A stretch of DNA of 64,000 nucleotides, from NCBI RefSeq assembly GCF_028747985.1, contig NZ_CP118108.1, positions 4,996,001 to 5,060,000 of the forward strand, written 5' to 3'. Shown here piece after piece: positions 44,088 through 51,882 of the stretch. The translations under genes were made by a program, and so were the position numbers. Position 1 is the first letter of the stretch; every line of letters begins with the position of its first letter. The notes beneath the pieces were generated by a model that was not told where the DNA came from, searched no databases, and worked only from the letters and a program-made list of their open reading frames with translations. This DNA is from Paenibacillus urinalis. Its GTDB lineage: Bacteria > Bacillota > Bacilli > Paenibacillales > Paenibacillaceae.

Positions 44088-45412
44088 TTCGGGACGCCCT
44101 TGCTTTTATCAAGCACTACAGAAGCGGAAGAAAACGAGGCGGAACTACGAATCGCCAAGCGTTCGAAAAGAAACTGGAACGGCTCGTCGTCCGGCACGTC
44201 TCGCAAGTCCGCGAGCGTTCTGCCTTTTACCGGGAATGGTGGGGCTCTATCCCGTCGGAGCAGTGGCGCTCCTTCCCGACGATCGACAAGTCGGTGATGA
44301 TGGCCCACTTCGACAGCCTCAATACGGCAGGCATCGCAAAAGCGCAAGCCTTCGCGGTGGCCGAGGCGGCCGAAGCGTCGCGCGACTTCAAGCCCGCCAT
44401 CGGGAACGTGACGATCGGCCTGTCTTCCGGCACGTCCGGCAATCGCGGACTGTTTCTCGTCGACAGACGGGAGCGGGCCGGCTGGGCGGGCGCGGTGCTT
44501 GGCAAAATGCTGCCCGGCTCCCTCCTCTCCCGCTGTTCGATCGCCTTCTTCCTGAGGGCGAACAGCAATCTGTACGAATCGGTGCGCGGCAGGCGGCTGT
44601 CGTTCGCATTTTACGACCTGCTCGATCCGCTGCCCGATCAGCTTAAGCGGCTTGAACGCCAGCGGCCCGACGTCATTGCCGCCCCTCCCTCCGTGCTGCG
44701 CCGCCTTGCCGAAGCCGCCCGCTCCGGCAACCTGCTAACGAAGCCCAAGCGGATCATCTCCGTCGCCGAGGCGCTGGACCCGCTTGACCGGGAATACATC
44801 GAGGAGGCGTTCGGCCAGACCGTCCACCAAATCTATCAATGCACGGAAGGGTTTCTCGGCTGCACCTGCCCCTATGGCACGCTGCATCTGAATGAGGATC
44901 TCGTCTATATCGAAAAAGAGTACGTACCCGGCAAAGACCGCACGTTCGTGCCGATCGTGACCGACTTCTCCCGCACGACTCAGCCGATCGTCCGCTACCG
45001 GCTCAACGATCTGCTGACCGAGAGCGAGCAGCCCTGCCCGTGCGGCTCCCCGTTTACGGCCATCGAGCGGATCGAAGGCCGCTGCGACGATATTTTCTAT
45101 GCGACGGGTAGCAGAGTTGACGAAGACGAAGCGCTGGTCACGATCTACCCGGACTTCGTCACGCGCGCGATTATCGGCGCTTCTCCCGCTATCGCGCAAT
45201 ACCGGGCGATCCAGACGGGACTGGACGAATGGACGGTCGAGCTTGAGCTGCCGGAGGCGGAGCGGGACATGGCCGAAGAGCGGGTTCGCGCGGCAATCGC
45301 AGCGTTGTGCGGCCGCCTTCGCTGCCGTACGCCGCGAATCGTCTTCTCCGCCTACTCGCATGAAGCCGGCATCGCGAAGCTGAGGCGCGTCGAAAGGAGA
45401 TACAAGCTTTGA
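44084..45412 (+). CDS. Adenylate-forming enzyme, F390-synthetase / PaaK-like
   Basis: 442-residue member of the PaaK/CapK-type adenylating group annotated as F390-synthetase-related. The phosphate loop is IGLSSGTSGNRGLFLVDRRE, with RIISVAEALDP, IYQCTEGFLGCTCPYGTLH (acyl-adenylate contact) and PIVRYRLNDLLTE. The cysteines CTCPYG and CPCGSPF may bind zinc as in PaaK relatives. Family members activate carboxylates as acyl-AMP. It is about 100 residues shorter than OleC. Start fixed at 44084 by the ATGA overlap. Confidence 0.88.
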   Translation: MIRDALAFIKHYRSGRKRGGTTNRQAFEKKLERLVVRHVSQVRERSAFYREWWGSIPSEQWRSFPTIDKSVMMAHFDSLNTAGIAKAQAFAVAEAAEASRDFKPAIGNVTIGLSSGTSGNRGLFLVDRRERAGWAGAVLGKMLPGSLLSRCSIAFFLRANSNLYESVRGRRLSFAFYDLLDPLPDQLKRLERQRPDVIAAPPSVLRRLAEAARSGNLLTKPKRIISVAEALDPLDREYIEEAFGQTVHQIYQCTEGFLGCTCPYGTLHLNEDLVYIEKEYVPGKDRTFVPIVTDFSRTTQPIVRYRLNDLLTESEQPCPCGSPFTAIERIEGRCDDIFYATGSRVDEDEALVTIYPDFVTRAIIGASPAIAQYRAIQTGLDEWTVELELPEAERDMAEERVRAAIAALCGRLRCRTPRIVFSAYSHEAGIAKLRRVERRYKL

Positions 45413-46563
45413 AGTCCCGAGTCGAGCTGTACGAAGCGGCCGACGCGAGCGAACTCGAGTGGCCCGACAACGAATACGGACGCTATGCCAAGCGGTATTT
45501 GCTGCCTCTTCTGCAGGAAGGTTCAGAGCGGTTCGTACGGAACGTCCGTACCCGGATCCTCGTGCTGACGGCGGACGGGATTCCGCTTCCGATCACCGTG
45601 AATGAAGAGGAGTACGACAACAGCTACGTCTGCTCCCCGTACACCCACTATGTCAGCTACGCGAAACAGGAGCTTAACTTGCTGGGCAACCGCGCGCTGA
45701 TTGCCGGACTGGACGCGCTTCTGTCCGGAATCGGCCGCCTGCTGAAGCTCAGCGGCTTTAACCGGGTCGTGCACGTCAACAACTGGCTGCTGTCGACCAA
45801 TCTGTACCCGGAGCTGAACGCCGCGCAATGGGACGCCGTGCTGGACAAGCTGGTCGCCCGCTTCCCCGGGCATGCGATCGCTTTTCGCTCGCTTAATCCG
45901 TCTCTCAATGCGCCCATGCTGGACCTCTTTCGTTCCAAGGGCTGCCTGCTCGTCCCGAGCAGACAAATTTACTTGCTGAGAACCGGCGATGCCGGCTTCG
46001 GCAACGCCAAATCCCGCTGGCTGCTGAAGCGGGACGGCACGCTGGCTGCCAAGGAAGGCTACGAGACCGTCGGCCCCGGCGACGTAACCCGGCAGGATCT
46101 CCCCCGCATCGCGGAGTTGTATCGTCTGCTGTATCTCGATAAGTACTCCTGGCACAATCCGCAGTTCACGGAACGTTTTCTGGAGGAGGCGCTCGATAAC
46201 CGCATATTGGAGCTGCACGGATTTCGCCGCAACGGAAGGCTTGACGCGGCGCTCGGCTTCTACGCCAGGGACGGCGTGATGACGACGCCTTTGTTCGGCT
46301 ACGACACTTCGCTGCCGCAGGAGCTCGGCTTGTACCGGATGCTGTCCGCCCGGCTCATCGAATTGGCAGGCGAGCGCGGATTTCTGCTGCACGAAAGCTC
46401 CGGCGCGGCCCAGTTCAAGCGCAATCGGGGCGCCGAGGCGGAGATCGAATTTTCTGCGGTTTACGTGCGGCATCTGCCGCTGAAGCGCCGCATGCCTTGG
46501 GCGACGCTCGGCAAGCTGCTGAATCGCATCGGCGTACCGCTGCTGAGAAAGCACAAGCTGTAG
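45409..46563 (+). CDS. Unknown protein with GNAT-like acyltransferase fold
   Basis: 384 residues, no confident family. The C-terminal half (about 200-370) has the layout of an N-acyltransferase: RIAELYRLLYLDKYSWHNPQ, LELHGFRRNGRLDAALGFYA, LGLYRMLSARLIELAGERGF and HESSGAAQFKRNRGAEAEIE. A FemAB-like two-domain reading is possible, because the N-terminal half also ends in a SLNPSLNAPMLDLFRSKG segment. It starts with TTG overlapping the upstream stop (TTGA, AAGGAG site), so it belongs to the six-gene unit and probably does the last acyl transfer. Confidence 0.75.
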   Translation: MKSRVELYEAADASELEWPDNEYGRYAKRYLLPLLQEGSERFVRNVRTRILVLTADGIPLPITVNEEEYDNSYVCSPYTHYVSYAKQELNLLGNRALIAGLDALLSGIGRLLKLSGFNRVVHVNNWLLSTNLYPELNAAQWDAVLDKLVARFPGHAIAFRSLNPSLNAPMLDLFRSKGCLLVPSRQIYLLRTGDAGFGNAKSRWLLKRDGTLAAKEGYETVGPGDVTRQDLPRIAELYRLLYLDKYSWHNPQFTERFLEEALDNRILELHGFRRNGRLDAALGFYARDGVMTTPLFGYDTSLPQELGLYRMLSARLIELAGERGFLLHESSGAAQFKRNRGAEAEIEFSAVYVRHLPLKRRMPWATLGKLLNRIGVPLLRKHKL

Positions 46564-46693
46564 CGCAGAAATTGCCTTGCTTCTCTCCCTCCCCGGGCGG
46601 CAAGCCCCAAGGAGCAAAACGTGGTACACTGGGAGAGACGGTACAAACGAACAGCAGTTCCATATCATTCGAGCAGCAGAAGGAGGTTGACCC

Positions 46694-47590
46694 ATGTCGA
46701 CCGTTGAGCGAATCGCCCTCGTAACCGGAGCCTCCAGCGGCTTCGGCCTTTTGATCTCCACCGCCTTGGCCCGCGGCGGGTACCGGGTCGTGGCCACGAT
46801 GCGCGATCCGGATCGCCGGGAACCGCTCATGCAGGAAGCGGACAGGCTCGGCGTCGGCGACAGGCTGGAGGTCGTCCGACTTGACGTTACCGACCCCGTA
46901 TCGATTGAAGCGGCCGTCGCGCATATTATGGAACGCTACGGCCGGATCGACGCGCTCGTGAATAATGCCGGCTACGCCGTCGGCGGGTTCTCCGAAGAAG
47001 TGCCGCTGGAAGCGTGGAGAGCGCAGATGGAGACGAACTTCATCGGCGTCGTCGCTGCGACGCAGGCCGTTCTGCCCATCATGCGCCGGCAGCGCGAAGG
47101 AACGGTCATCCAGATCGGCAGCGTCAGCGGGCGGATCGGCTTGCCCGGCTACGGAGCATACGCCGCCTCCAAGTTCGCGGTCGAAGGCTTCAGCGAGAGT
47201 CTGCGGCTCGAGGTTGCGCCCTACGGCATCCGGGTGTACCTCGTGGAGCCCGGAGCCTATCGTACGCCGATCTGGGACAAAGGTTTCGCTGCGATCCACG
47301 CCAAGCCCGACTCCCCTTACGGGAAAATGCTTAACTCCGTGCTGGGCTTCGCCCGCAAATCGGCCGAATCCGCCCCGCATCCGCGGGAAGTCGCCGAGCT
47401 GGTCGCCCGGCTGGCAGCCTCCGGCCGAACGCGCAAGCTAAGGCATCCGATCGGGCGAGGCGCCCGTTTGCTGGTGACCGCCGTCCGTTTTCTGCCCTGG
47501 CGCTGGATCGAAACCGCGATTCGCAAGACGCTGGACCGGGGCGCGTCCAAGACAACAAGTCCGGAGAACGCCAATACGAAAGAAATTTAA
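46694..47590 (+). CDS. SDR family oxidoreductase
   Basis: 298-residue classical short-chain dehydrogenase/reductase: LVTGASSGFGLLISTALARG (cofactor), NNAGYAVGG, IQIGSVSGRIG (catalytic Ser) and YAASKFAVEGFSESL (Tyr-x3-Lys), then VEPGAYRTPIWDKG. Strong GAAGGAGG site before the ATG. It lies 130 bp after the six-gene unit in the same direction and could extend its transcript, but the gap and its own site leave this open. Substrate unknown. Confidence 0.92.
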   Translation: MSTVERIALVTGASSGFGLLISTALARGGYRVVATMRDPDRREPLMQEADRLGVGDRLEVVRLDVTDPVSIEAAVAHIMERYGRIDALVNNAGYAVGGFSEEVPLEAWRAQMETNFIGVVAATQAVLPIMRRQREGTVIQIGSVSGRIGLPGYGAYAASKFAVEGFSESLRLEVAPYGIRVYLVEPGAYRTPIWDKGFAAIHAKPDSPYGKMLNSVLGFARKSAESAPHPREVAELVARLAASGRTRKLRHPIGRGARLLVTAVRFLPWRWIETAIRKTLDRGASKTTSPENANTKEI

Positions 47591-47599
47591 CACCATTAA

Positions 47600-47643
47600 C
47601 TATATAGGTTGAACTTCCCGTTTCATTGGTTCAATCTATATAG
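47600..47643. promoter_or_regulatory. Long inverted repeat (operator) upstream of the Old Yellow Enzyme gene
   Basis: CTATATAGGTTGAAC (47600-47614) and GTTCAATCTATATAG (47629-47643) are complementary at 14 of 15 positions with a 14-base spacer. The right arm ends 18 bp before the ATG. It is a strong candidate binding site for a dimeric repressor sensing electrophiles; the regulator is not encoded next to it. Confidence 0.7.
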
Positions 47644-47661
47644 ACTGAGGAGAGATCAGCG

Positions 47662-48705
47662 ATGACCCATCTAGACTCCCCCTTTTCCCTGAAAGGGCTC
47701 GCCTTGAAAAACCGCATCGTCATGCCGCCCATGTGCCAATACTCCGTCGAGACGAACGACGGCAAGCCGAACGATTGGCATTTCGTTCATTACGTCTCCC
47801 GGGCGATAGGCGGCGCGGGACTGATCATTGTGGAGATGACCGACGTGGAGCCGGACGGAAGAATAACCGACCGCGACTTGGGGCTCTGGTCGGACGAGCA
47901 AATTCCCGCCTTCGCGAGAATCGTCGATGAGGTACATAAATACGGGGCGAAAATCGGCATCCAGATCGCGCACGCAGGACGCAAAGCGGAGGATGCGCCG
48001 ACGCCCGTCGGAGCGTCGGATATCCCGGTTCCGGGCGCGAACGGAGACCCGGTCTCCCGGCGTCCGCGGGCGCTGGGCGCCGAGGAAGTCCGGACGATGG
48101 TCGGGAAGTTCCGGGACGCCGTCCGCCGCGCCGTCGAGGCCGGCTTCGACACGATCGAGCTGCACGGCGCGCACGGCTACTTGATCCACCAGTTCCATTC
48201 CCCGGGCATCAACAATCGCTCCGACGAATACGGACGCGATCCGGCTCGCTTCGGCGAGGAAATCGTGCAGGCCGCGCGCAGCGTCATGCCTGCGGACATG
48301 CCGCTCATCATGCGCATGTCCGCGGTCGAATACATGGACGGCGGCTACGACCTCGCGCATGCGCTGCGGATCGCGAAGCGCTACAAGGACGCCGGCGTCG
48401 ATATGTTCGACGTATCCAGCGGCGGCGAAGCGCCTCCGGGCAGCCGCAAGCCCGCCAATCATCCCGGCTATCAGCTTCCGTTCGCGCGCGCCTTCAAGGA
48501 AGCGCTGAACGTGCCGATCATCGCCGTCGGCAATTTGGACCAGCCGCACTTGGCCGAGGCCGCTTTGGGCAACGGAGACGCCGAACTGGTCGCCGTCGGG
48601 CGGGGTATGCTGAACGATCCTTATTGGGCGCTTCACGCGATTATGACCGTCGCCAGAAAAGCCGAACCGCCCGTACAATACGCAAGAGGCATCTACGTCC
48701 GTTAA
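47662..48705 (+). CDS. namA: NADH:flavin oxidoreductase, Old Yellow Enzyme family (YqjM/NamA-like)
   Basis: 347-residue FMN enzyme of the thermophilic-like YqjM branch, which reduces activated C=C bonds and detoxifies electrophiles. Motifs: LKNRIVMPPMCQYSVETNDG (the YqjM-type Cys-x-Tyr), WHFVHYVSRAIGGAGLIIVE, IGIQIAHAGRKA, the substrate His pair in IELHGAHGYLIHQFHSPGIN, MRMSAVEYMDGGYD and VAVGRGMLNDPYW. The gene has its own operator-like inverted repeat and a GAGGAGAG site. NamA is the B. subtilis name; orthology is likely but not proven. Confidence 0.93.
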   Translation: MTHLDSPFSLKGLALKNRIVMPPMCQYSVETNDGKPNDWHFVHYVSRAIGGAGLIIVEMTDVEPDGRITDRDLGLWSDEQIPAFARIVDEVHKYGAKIGIQIAHAGRKAEDAPTPVGASDIPVPGANGDPVSRRPRALGAEEVRTMVGKFRDAVRRAVEAGFDTIELHGAHGYLIHQFHSPGINNRSDEYGRDPARFGEEIVQAARSVMPADMPLIMRMSAVEYMDGGYDLAHALRIAKRYKDAGVDMFDVSSGGEAPPGSRKPANHPGYQLPFARAFKEALNVPIIAVGNLDQPHLAEAALGNGDAELVAVGRGMLNDPYWALHAIMTVARKAEPPVQYARGIYVR

Positions 48706-48928
48706 GATGAGGGGGCTGTCCCAATGTGGTCAGATTAAGCCCCAGAGAGGGAGCAACGCATACAGCCAGGAACAACGCTTCGCGACACCGCCATCCCTTT
48801 GCACAAGGTTGGGTGGGCGGGAACCTGGCTCGCGGGGAACAACTGCCGTTGGGTAGACGTCGTGATCGTGACGATGGTGGTCGTTGGTGATGGTCGCGAT
48901 GGTGGTCGTGGTGATGGCGGTAATCGCA

Positions 48929-49103
48929 TAACGTTACGGCGTAACGTTAAATGCCCGACGCGGGCCAGGCTAGCGGCCAATAGAGCGACGGCATAACGTT
49001 ATTTCCCCATTTGTCCCCCGATCTCGTCCTGAACCCATGAAATAACGTTACGCCATAACGCTAACCTTCATTCAACCGTCAACGTCCGAAACCCATAACG
49101 TTA
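48929..49103. repeat. Cluster of TAACGTTA palindromes in a 550-bp intergenic region
   Basis: The 8-bp palindrome TAACGTTA occurs at 48929, 48942, 48994, 49043 and 49096, plus the variant TAACGCTA at 49056, with two pairs exactly 13 bp apart. Just upstream is a GGTGGTCG/GATGG-rich imperfect repeat (48867-48925). No gene is supported between 48706 and 49256. A GGGGCTG...CAGCCCC hairpin at about 49209-49227 may end the converging transcripts. Confidence 0.75.
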
Positions 49104-49256
49104 TCCCATCGTCCTATGCGATTCCGAGTCGTTCGATTGCGAACATTTGCTCCTACAACCTCGCGAATTTAGATTAACCTGACAACATCCCTCGTATTTA
49201 AGGGGTTGGGGGCTGTCCCAGCCCCTCTTTCCTTTTCGTCCAGCCGCGCGCATTCT

Positions 49257-50048
49257 TCAGCCCTCGACGGCGAATTCGGCAATATACTGCCTGCACACGA
49301 TCTCGTAGCCCAGCGATTCGTACAGTCGAACCGCGCCTTCGTTTTCCGTCAGCACGTTCAAGTACACTTCGGCGCAAGCCGCCCTTCCATGGCGGGTCAG
49401 CTCCGCGCACACTTTTGTTCCGAGCCCCCTCCTTCTTCGCGCAACGTCCGTTCCTATGTTCCCCAGCTCCGCGTATTCGTCGGTAAAGACATGGTAGCCG
49501 CCCGCCGCCACCAGCTCCCCCTGCTCCGTCACCCCGTAGAACGGATAGTTCAGTTCTTCCCGGGAAAAAGCCATCGCGTTCCACTCCCGCTGCTTGGCCT
49601 CGATCCGGCCGAAATACGAAGCGTCGAGCAGTTGAACCTGCGGTCCTTCAGACGGCAAAGGCAAAATCTCTTCGCGAACGTGCTTCATCAGCAGCAGTTC
49701 CCTTGGAGATCCCGTCCATCTCAGCTGCGCCTCCAGATCGGCCAAATCCTTCGAGTTGACGATAAAGCTGCCTGTGGCGCCGTCCGGCAGACTCAGCCGC
49801 GTTCGCGCGAACGACAACAGCGGTCCTATCCGGAACGAACAGGCCAGAGGATACACGGAGAAGGCGTGAAACGGCAGTCCTCTTAAAAAAGCCAATACGC
49901 CGAGCAGTTCCCCCCGCTCCGAATACTGTCCGAAATGAATCGTGTTGGGCCTGCGGATCGTGAGATACGAGTAGTATAGAAAATGACGTTTCCTGTCTAT
50001 CGTACTTAAAATTTGATCAAGCTCATCCGGCGTTAATTCTCGAATCAA
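49257..50048 (-). CDS. GNAT family N-acetyltransferase
   Basis: 263-residue acetyltransferase. The C-terminal half carries the acetyl-CoA fold: YAELGNIGTDVARRRRGLGT (R-x-x-G-x-G/A motif), AELTRHGRAACAEVYLNVLT and ENEGAVRLYESLGYEIVCRQ. The N-terminal half (DELDQILSTIDRKRHFLYYS) has the GNAT_acetyltran-like layout. Its start overlaps the stop of the M28 peptidase gene by 4 bp. Substrate unknown. Confidence 0.88.
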   Translation of the reverse strand: MIRELTPDELDQILSTIDRKRHFLYYSYLTIRRPNTIHFGQYSERGELLGVLAFLRGLPFHAFSVYPLACSFRIGPLLSFARTRLSLPDGATGSFIVNSKDLADLEAQLRWTGSPRELLLMKHVREEILPLPSEGPQVQLLDASYFGRIEAKQREWNAMAFSREELNYPFYGVTEQGELVAAGGYHVFTDEYAELGNIGTDVARRRRGLGTKVCAELTRHGRAACAEVYLNVLTENEGAVRLYESLGYEIVCRQYIAEFAVEG

Positions 50049-51760
50049 GTCAATTGCTCCTCCATTTCCTCTTTCCCTCTACTGGCGCCCTTCCCGTTCC
50101 CATTGCGTCCCGCGCCCTTCAACAGCGGATAGATGAGCGTGCACGGAAGCGTCGAGAACGCGACGAGCTCTGCCGTCATTTCCGACGTGAGCATAACGAA
50201 CGTCAAATACGCGACCGGCGCGAAAAGTGCGATGCCCGGCATCGCCGATAGAGCGGAGAGCATCCCGGCCGCATTCCGTTGCACGGCGAAGCTGACGTTC
50301 AAGCCGATCAAGCTGAACAGGAGCGGCCACAGCAGCAGGTAGCTCCCGCCCGGCAGCCACAGCGCCGTTCCTGCGCATAACAGCATCCACAGCAGCAGCG
50401 CGCCGCCCCACAGATCGTCCGCCCGAATCAATCGGGAGACGAGCCGAACCGGCACAAACGCGATCGCCAGCGCCAATGCCAGCACGCCGACAAAATAGAA
50501 CGCGGAGACGATCGGGTCTTCCACGATCTCCGCATATTGAGGAGGCGACGCCTCGGCCCGAACGATCGACCATGCCAGCGCTCCGATTCCGTATGTCAGG
50601 CCTATGCCGAGCAGCGCCAGCAGCAGGCCGCCTCCCAGTCCTCCGACGGTCAAGCGCCGCCGTTTGAATCCGTGCCATAGCGTGGCGAGGAGCAGCAGCG
50701 CGCACGGCAGTGTCAGACCGACCGCCCAAGTGTGCGTATAGCTGACCATCGTTCCGCCGAAAACGTTGAAATACACTCTATCCTCCCGCCGGATATTCTC
50801 CAGGTCCAATCCACCGAAATGCCTCGCAAGGCCCAGCATATAGCTGCCGTGGTGCTGCAGGCTTGCGGCGTCCAGATTGTCCGGCGTATCGCTCTCCTTG
50901 TGGTAAGCGTTCAGCCCCATGGCGAACACGAAGTTCATGCCGGGCAGCCCGCTGTCCATAAGCGGGGTCAGATCGGTTTCGTTGGACAGCAGGTTATACG
51001 CATAATGCAGCAGGGAATACGCTACCGGCTGCGGAGCCCCCCGAACGAATTCCCGGATCAGGCCGCCGTTGTCCTCGCTCGTCTCGAACATAAAGGAAGG
51101 CCCGCGATTGCCCCGCGCGTCGAAATTAAGCGCCAGCCCGACGCTCCTTGCCAACGGGTGCTCGTACGCAAACGCTTTGGCTCCGTGCAGCCCCATTTCT
51201 TCCCCGTCCGTCATAAGCAGCAGCACGTCGTTCTTGAGCGGTTCGCCCGCTCTAAGCGCCCGCGCCGTTTCGAGCATGGCGGCGATGGCCGCCGCGTTAT
51301 CTCCCGCTCCCGGAGTGCCCGGGACGGAATCGTAATGCGCCATGAGCAAGACGGCTTTGCCGCTGCCGCCGGCCGTGCCGGGAAAACGTGCGATGATATT
51401 TTCGATGGGGACGCGACGCCCGGGTTCCCATATCGAATCGGCTTCCGCCGTCTGCACCTCCGGCTGAAGTCCGAGCCCTGTAAGCTCCGCCAGCAAAAAA
51501 TCCCTCACCCTGTCATGGGCGGGCGATCCGGCAGGACGCGGCTCGGCGGCGATGACACCGACCTTCTCCATCGCGCGTGCGGCGGAGAACGCGTCGGCCG
51601 GAGCGTCCGGACCGGCGGGCTGCGGAGCGCGAACCTGCAGCAGTCCGGCGAACAGCGCGACTAACAGCGCCGAGGCAATGCCGGTGCGCTTCAGCAGTCG
51701 CGCCGCGCCCGCGCCGGCTCCGGCGGAAGCTCTGCCGGCGAGAGGCGGTTGAGAAGTCAT
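50045..51760 (-). CDS. M28 family membrane-anchored metallopeptidase
   Basis: 571-residue protein: an N-terminal signal anchor (GIASALLVALFAGLLQV), an M28 zinc aminopeptidase domain (about 80-330) and a membrane domain with seven to eight helices. Zinc-site motifs are LLMAHYDSVPGTPGAGDNAA (His, bridging Asp), LLMTDGEEMGLHGAKAF (catalytic Glu-Glu) and NFDARGNRG (Asp). The layout resembles the vacuolar Pff1-type membrane proteases. The ATG at 51760 is chosen for its AGGAGG site and because the signal anchor follows. Coupled to the GNAT gene by a 4-bp overlap. Confidence 0.9.
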   Translation of the reverse strand: MTSQPPLAGRASAGAGAGAARLLKRTGIASALLVALFAGLLQVRAPQPAGPDAPADAFSAARAMEKVGVIAAEPRPAGSPAHDRVRDFLLAELTGLGLQPEVQTAEADSIWEPGRRVPIENIIARFPGTAGGSGKAVLLMAHYDSVPGTPGAGDNAAAIAAMLETARALRAGEPLKNDVLLLMTDGEEMGLHGAKAFAYEHPLARSVGLALNFDARGNRGPSFMFETSEDNGGLIREFVRGAPQPVAYSLLHYAYNLLSNETDLTPLMDSGLPGMNFVFAMGLNAYHKESDTPDNLDAASLQHHGSYMLGLARHFGGLDLENIRREDRVYFNVFGGTMVSYTHTWAVGLTLPCALLLLATLWHGFKRRRLTVGGLGGGLLLALLGIGLTYGIGALAWSIVRAEASPPQYAEIVEDPIVSAFYFVGVLALALAIAFVPVRLVSRLIRADDLWGGALLLWMLLCAGTALWLPGGSYLLLWPLLFSLIGLNVSFAVQRNAAGMLSALSAMPGIALFAPVAYLTFVMLTSEMTAELVAFSTLPCTLIYPLLKGAGRNGNGKGASRGKEEMEEQLT

Positions 51761-51830
51761 GCAAGCCCTCCTGACGGACGAGTCGAATTGGCTGGCCGAA
51801 GCCGTCGTTGCCTGCGATCGCAACATAGCC

Positions 51831-51867
51831 GAAAAAGCCGTCAAGATTACATTCGCTTCTTGACGGC
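51831..51867 (-). terminator. Rho-independent terminator after the P450 gene
   Basis: Minus strand GCCGTCAAGA / TCTTGACGGC perfect 10-bp stem followed by TTTTTC, 16 bp past the P450 stop. It separates the P450 gene from the peptidase-GNAT operon. Confidence 0.88.
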
Positions 51868-51882
51868 CCGAGACCTTCTTTG

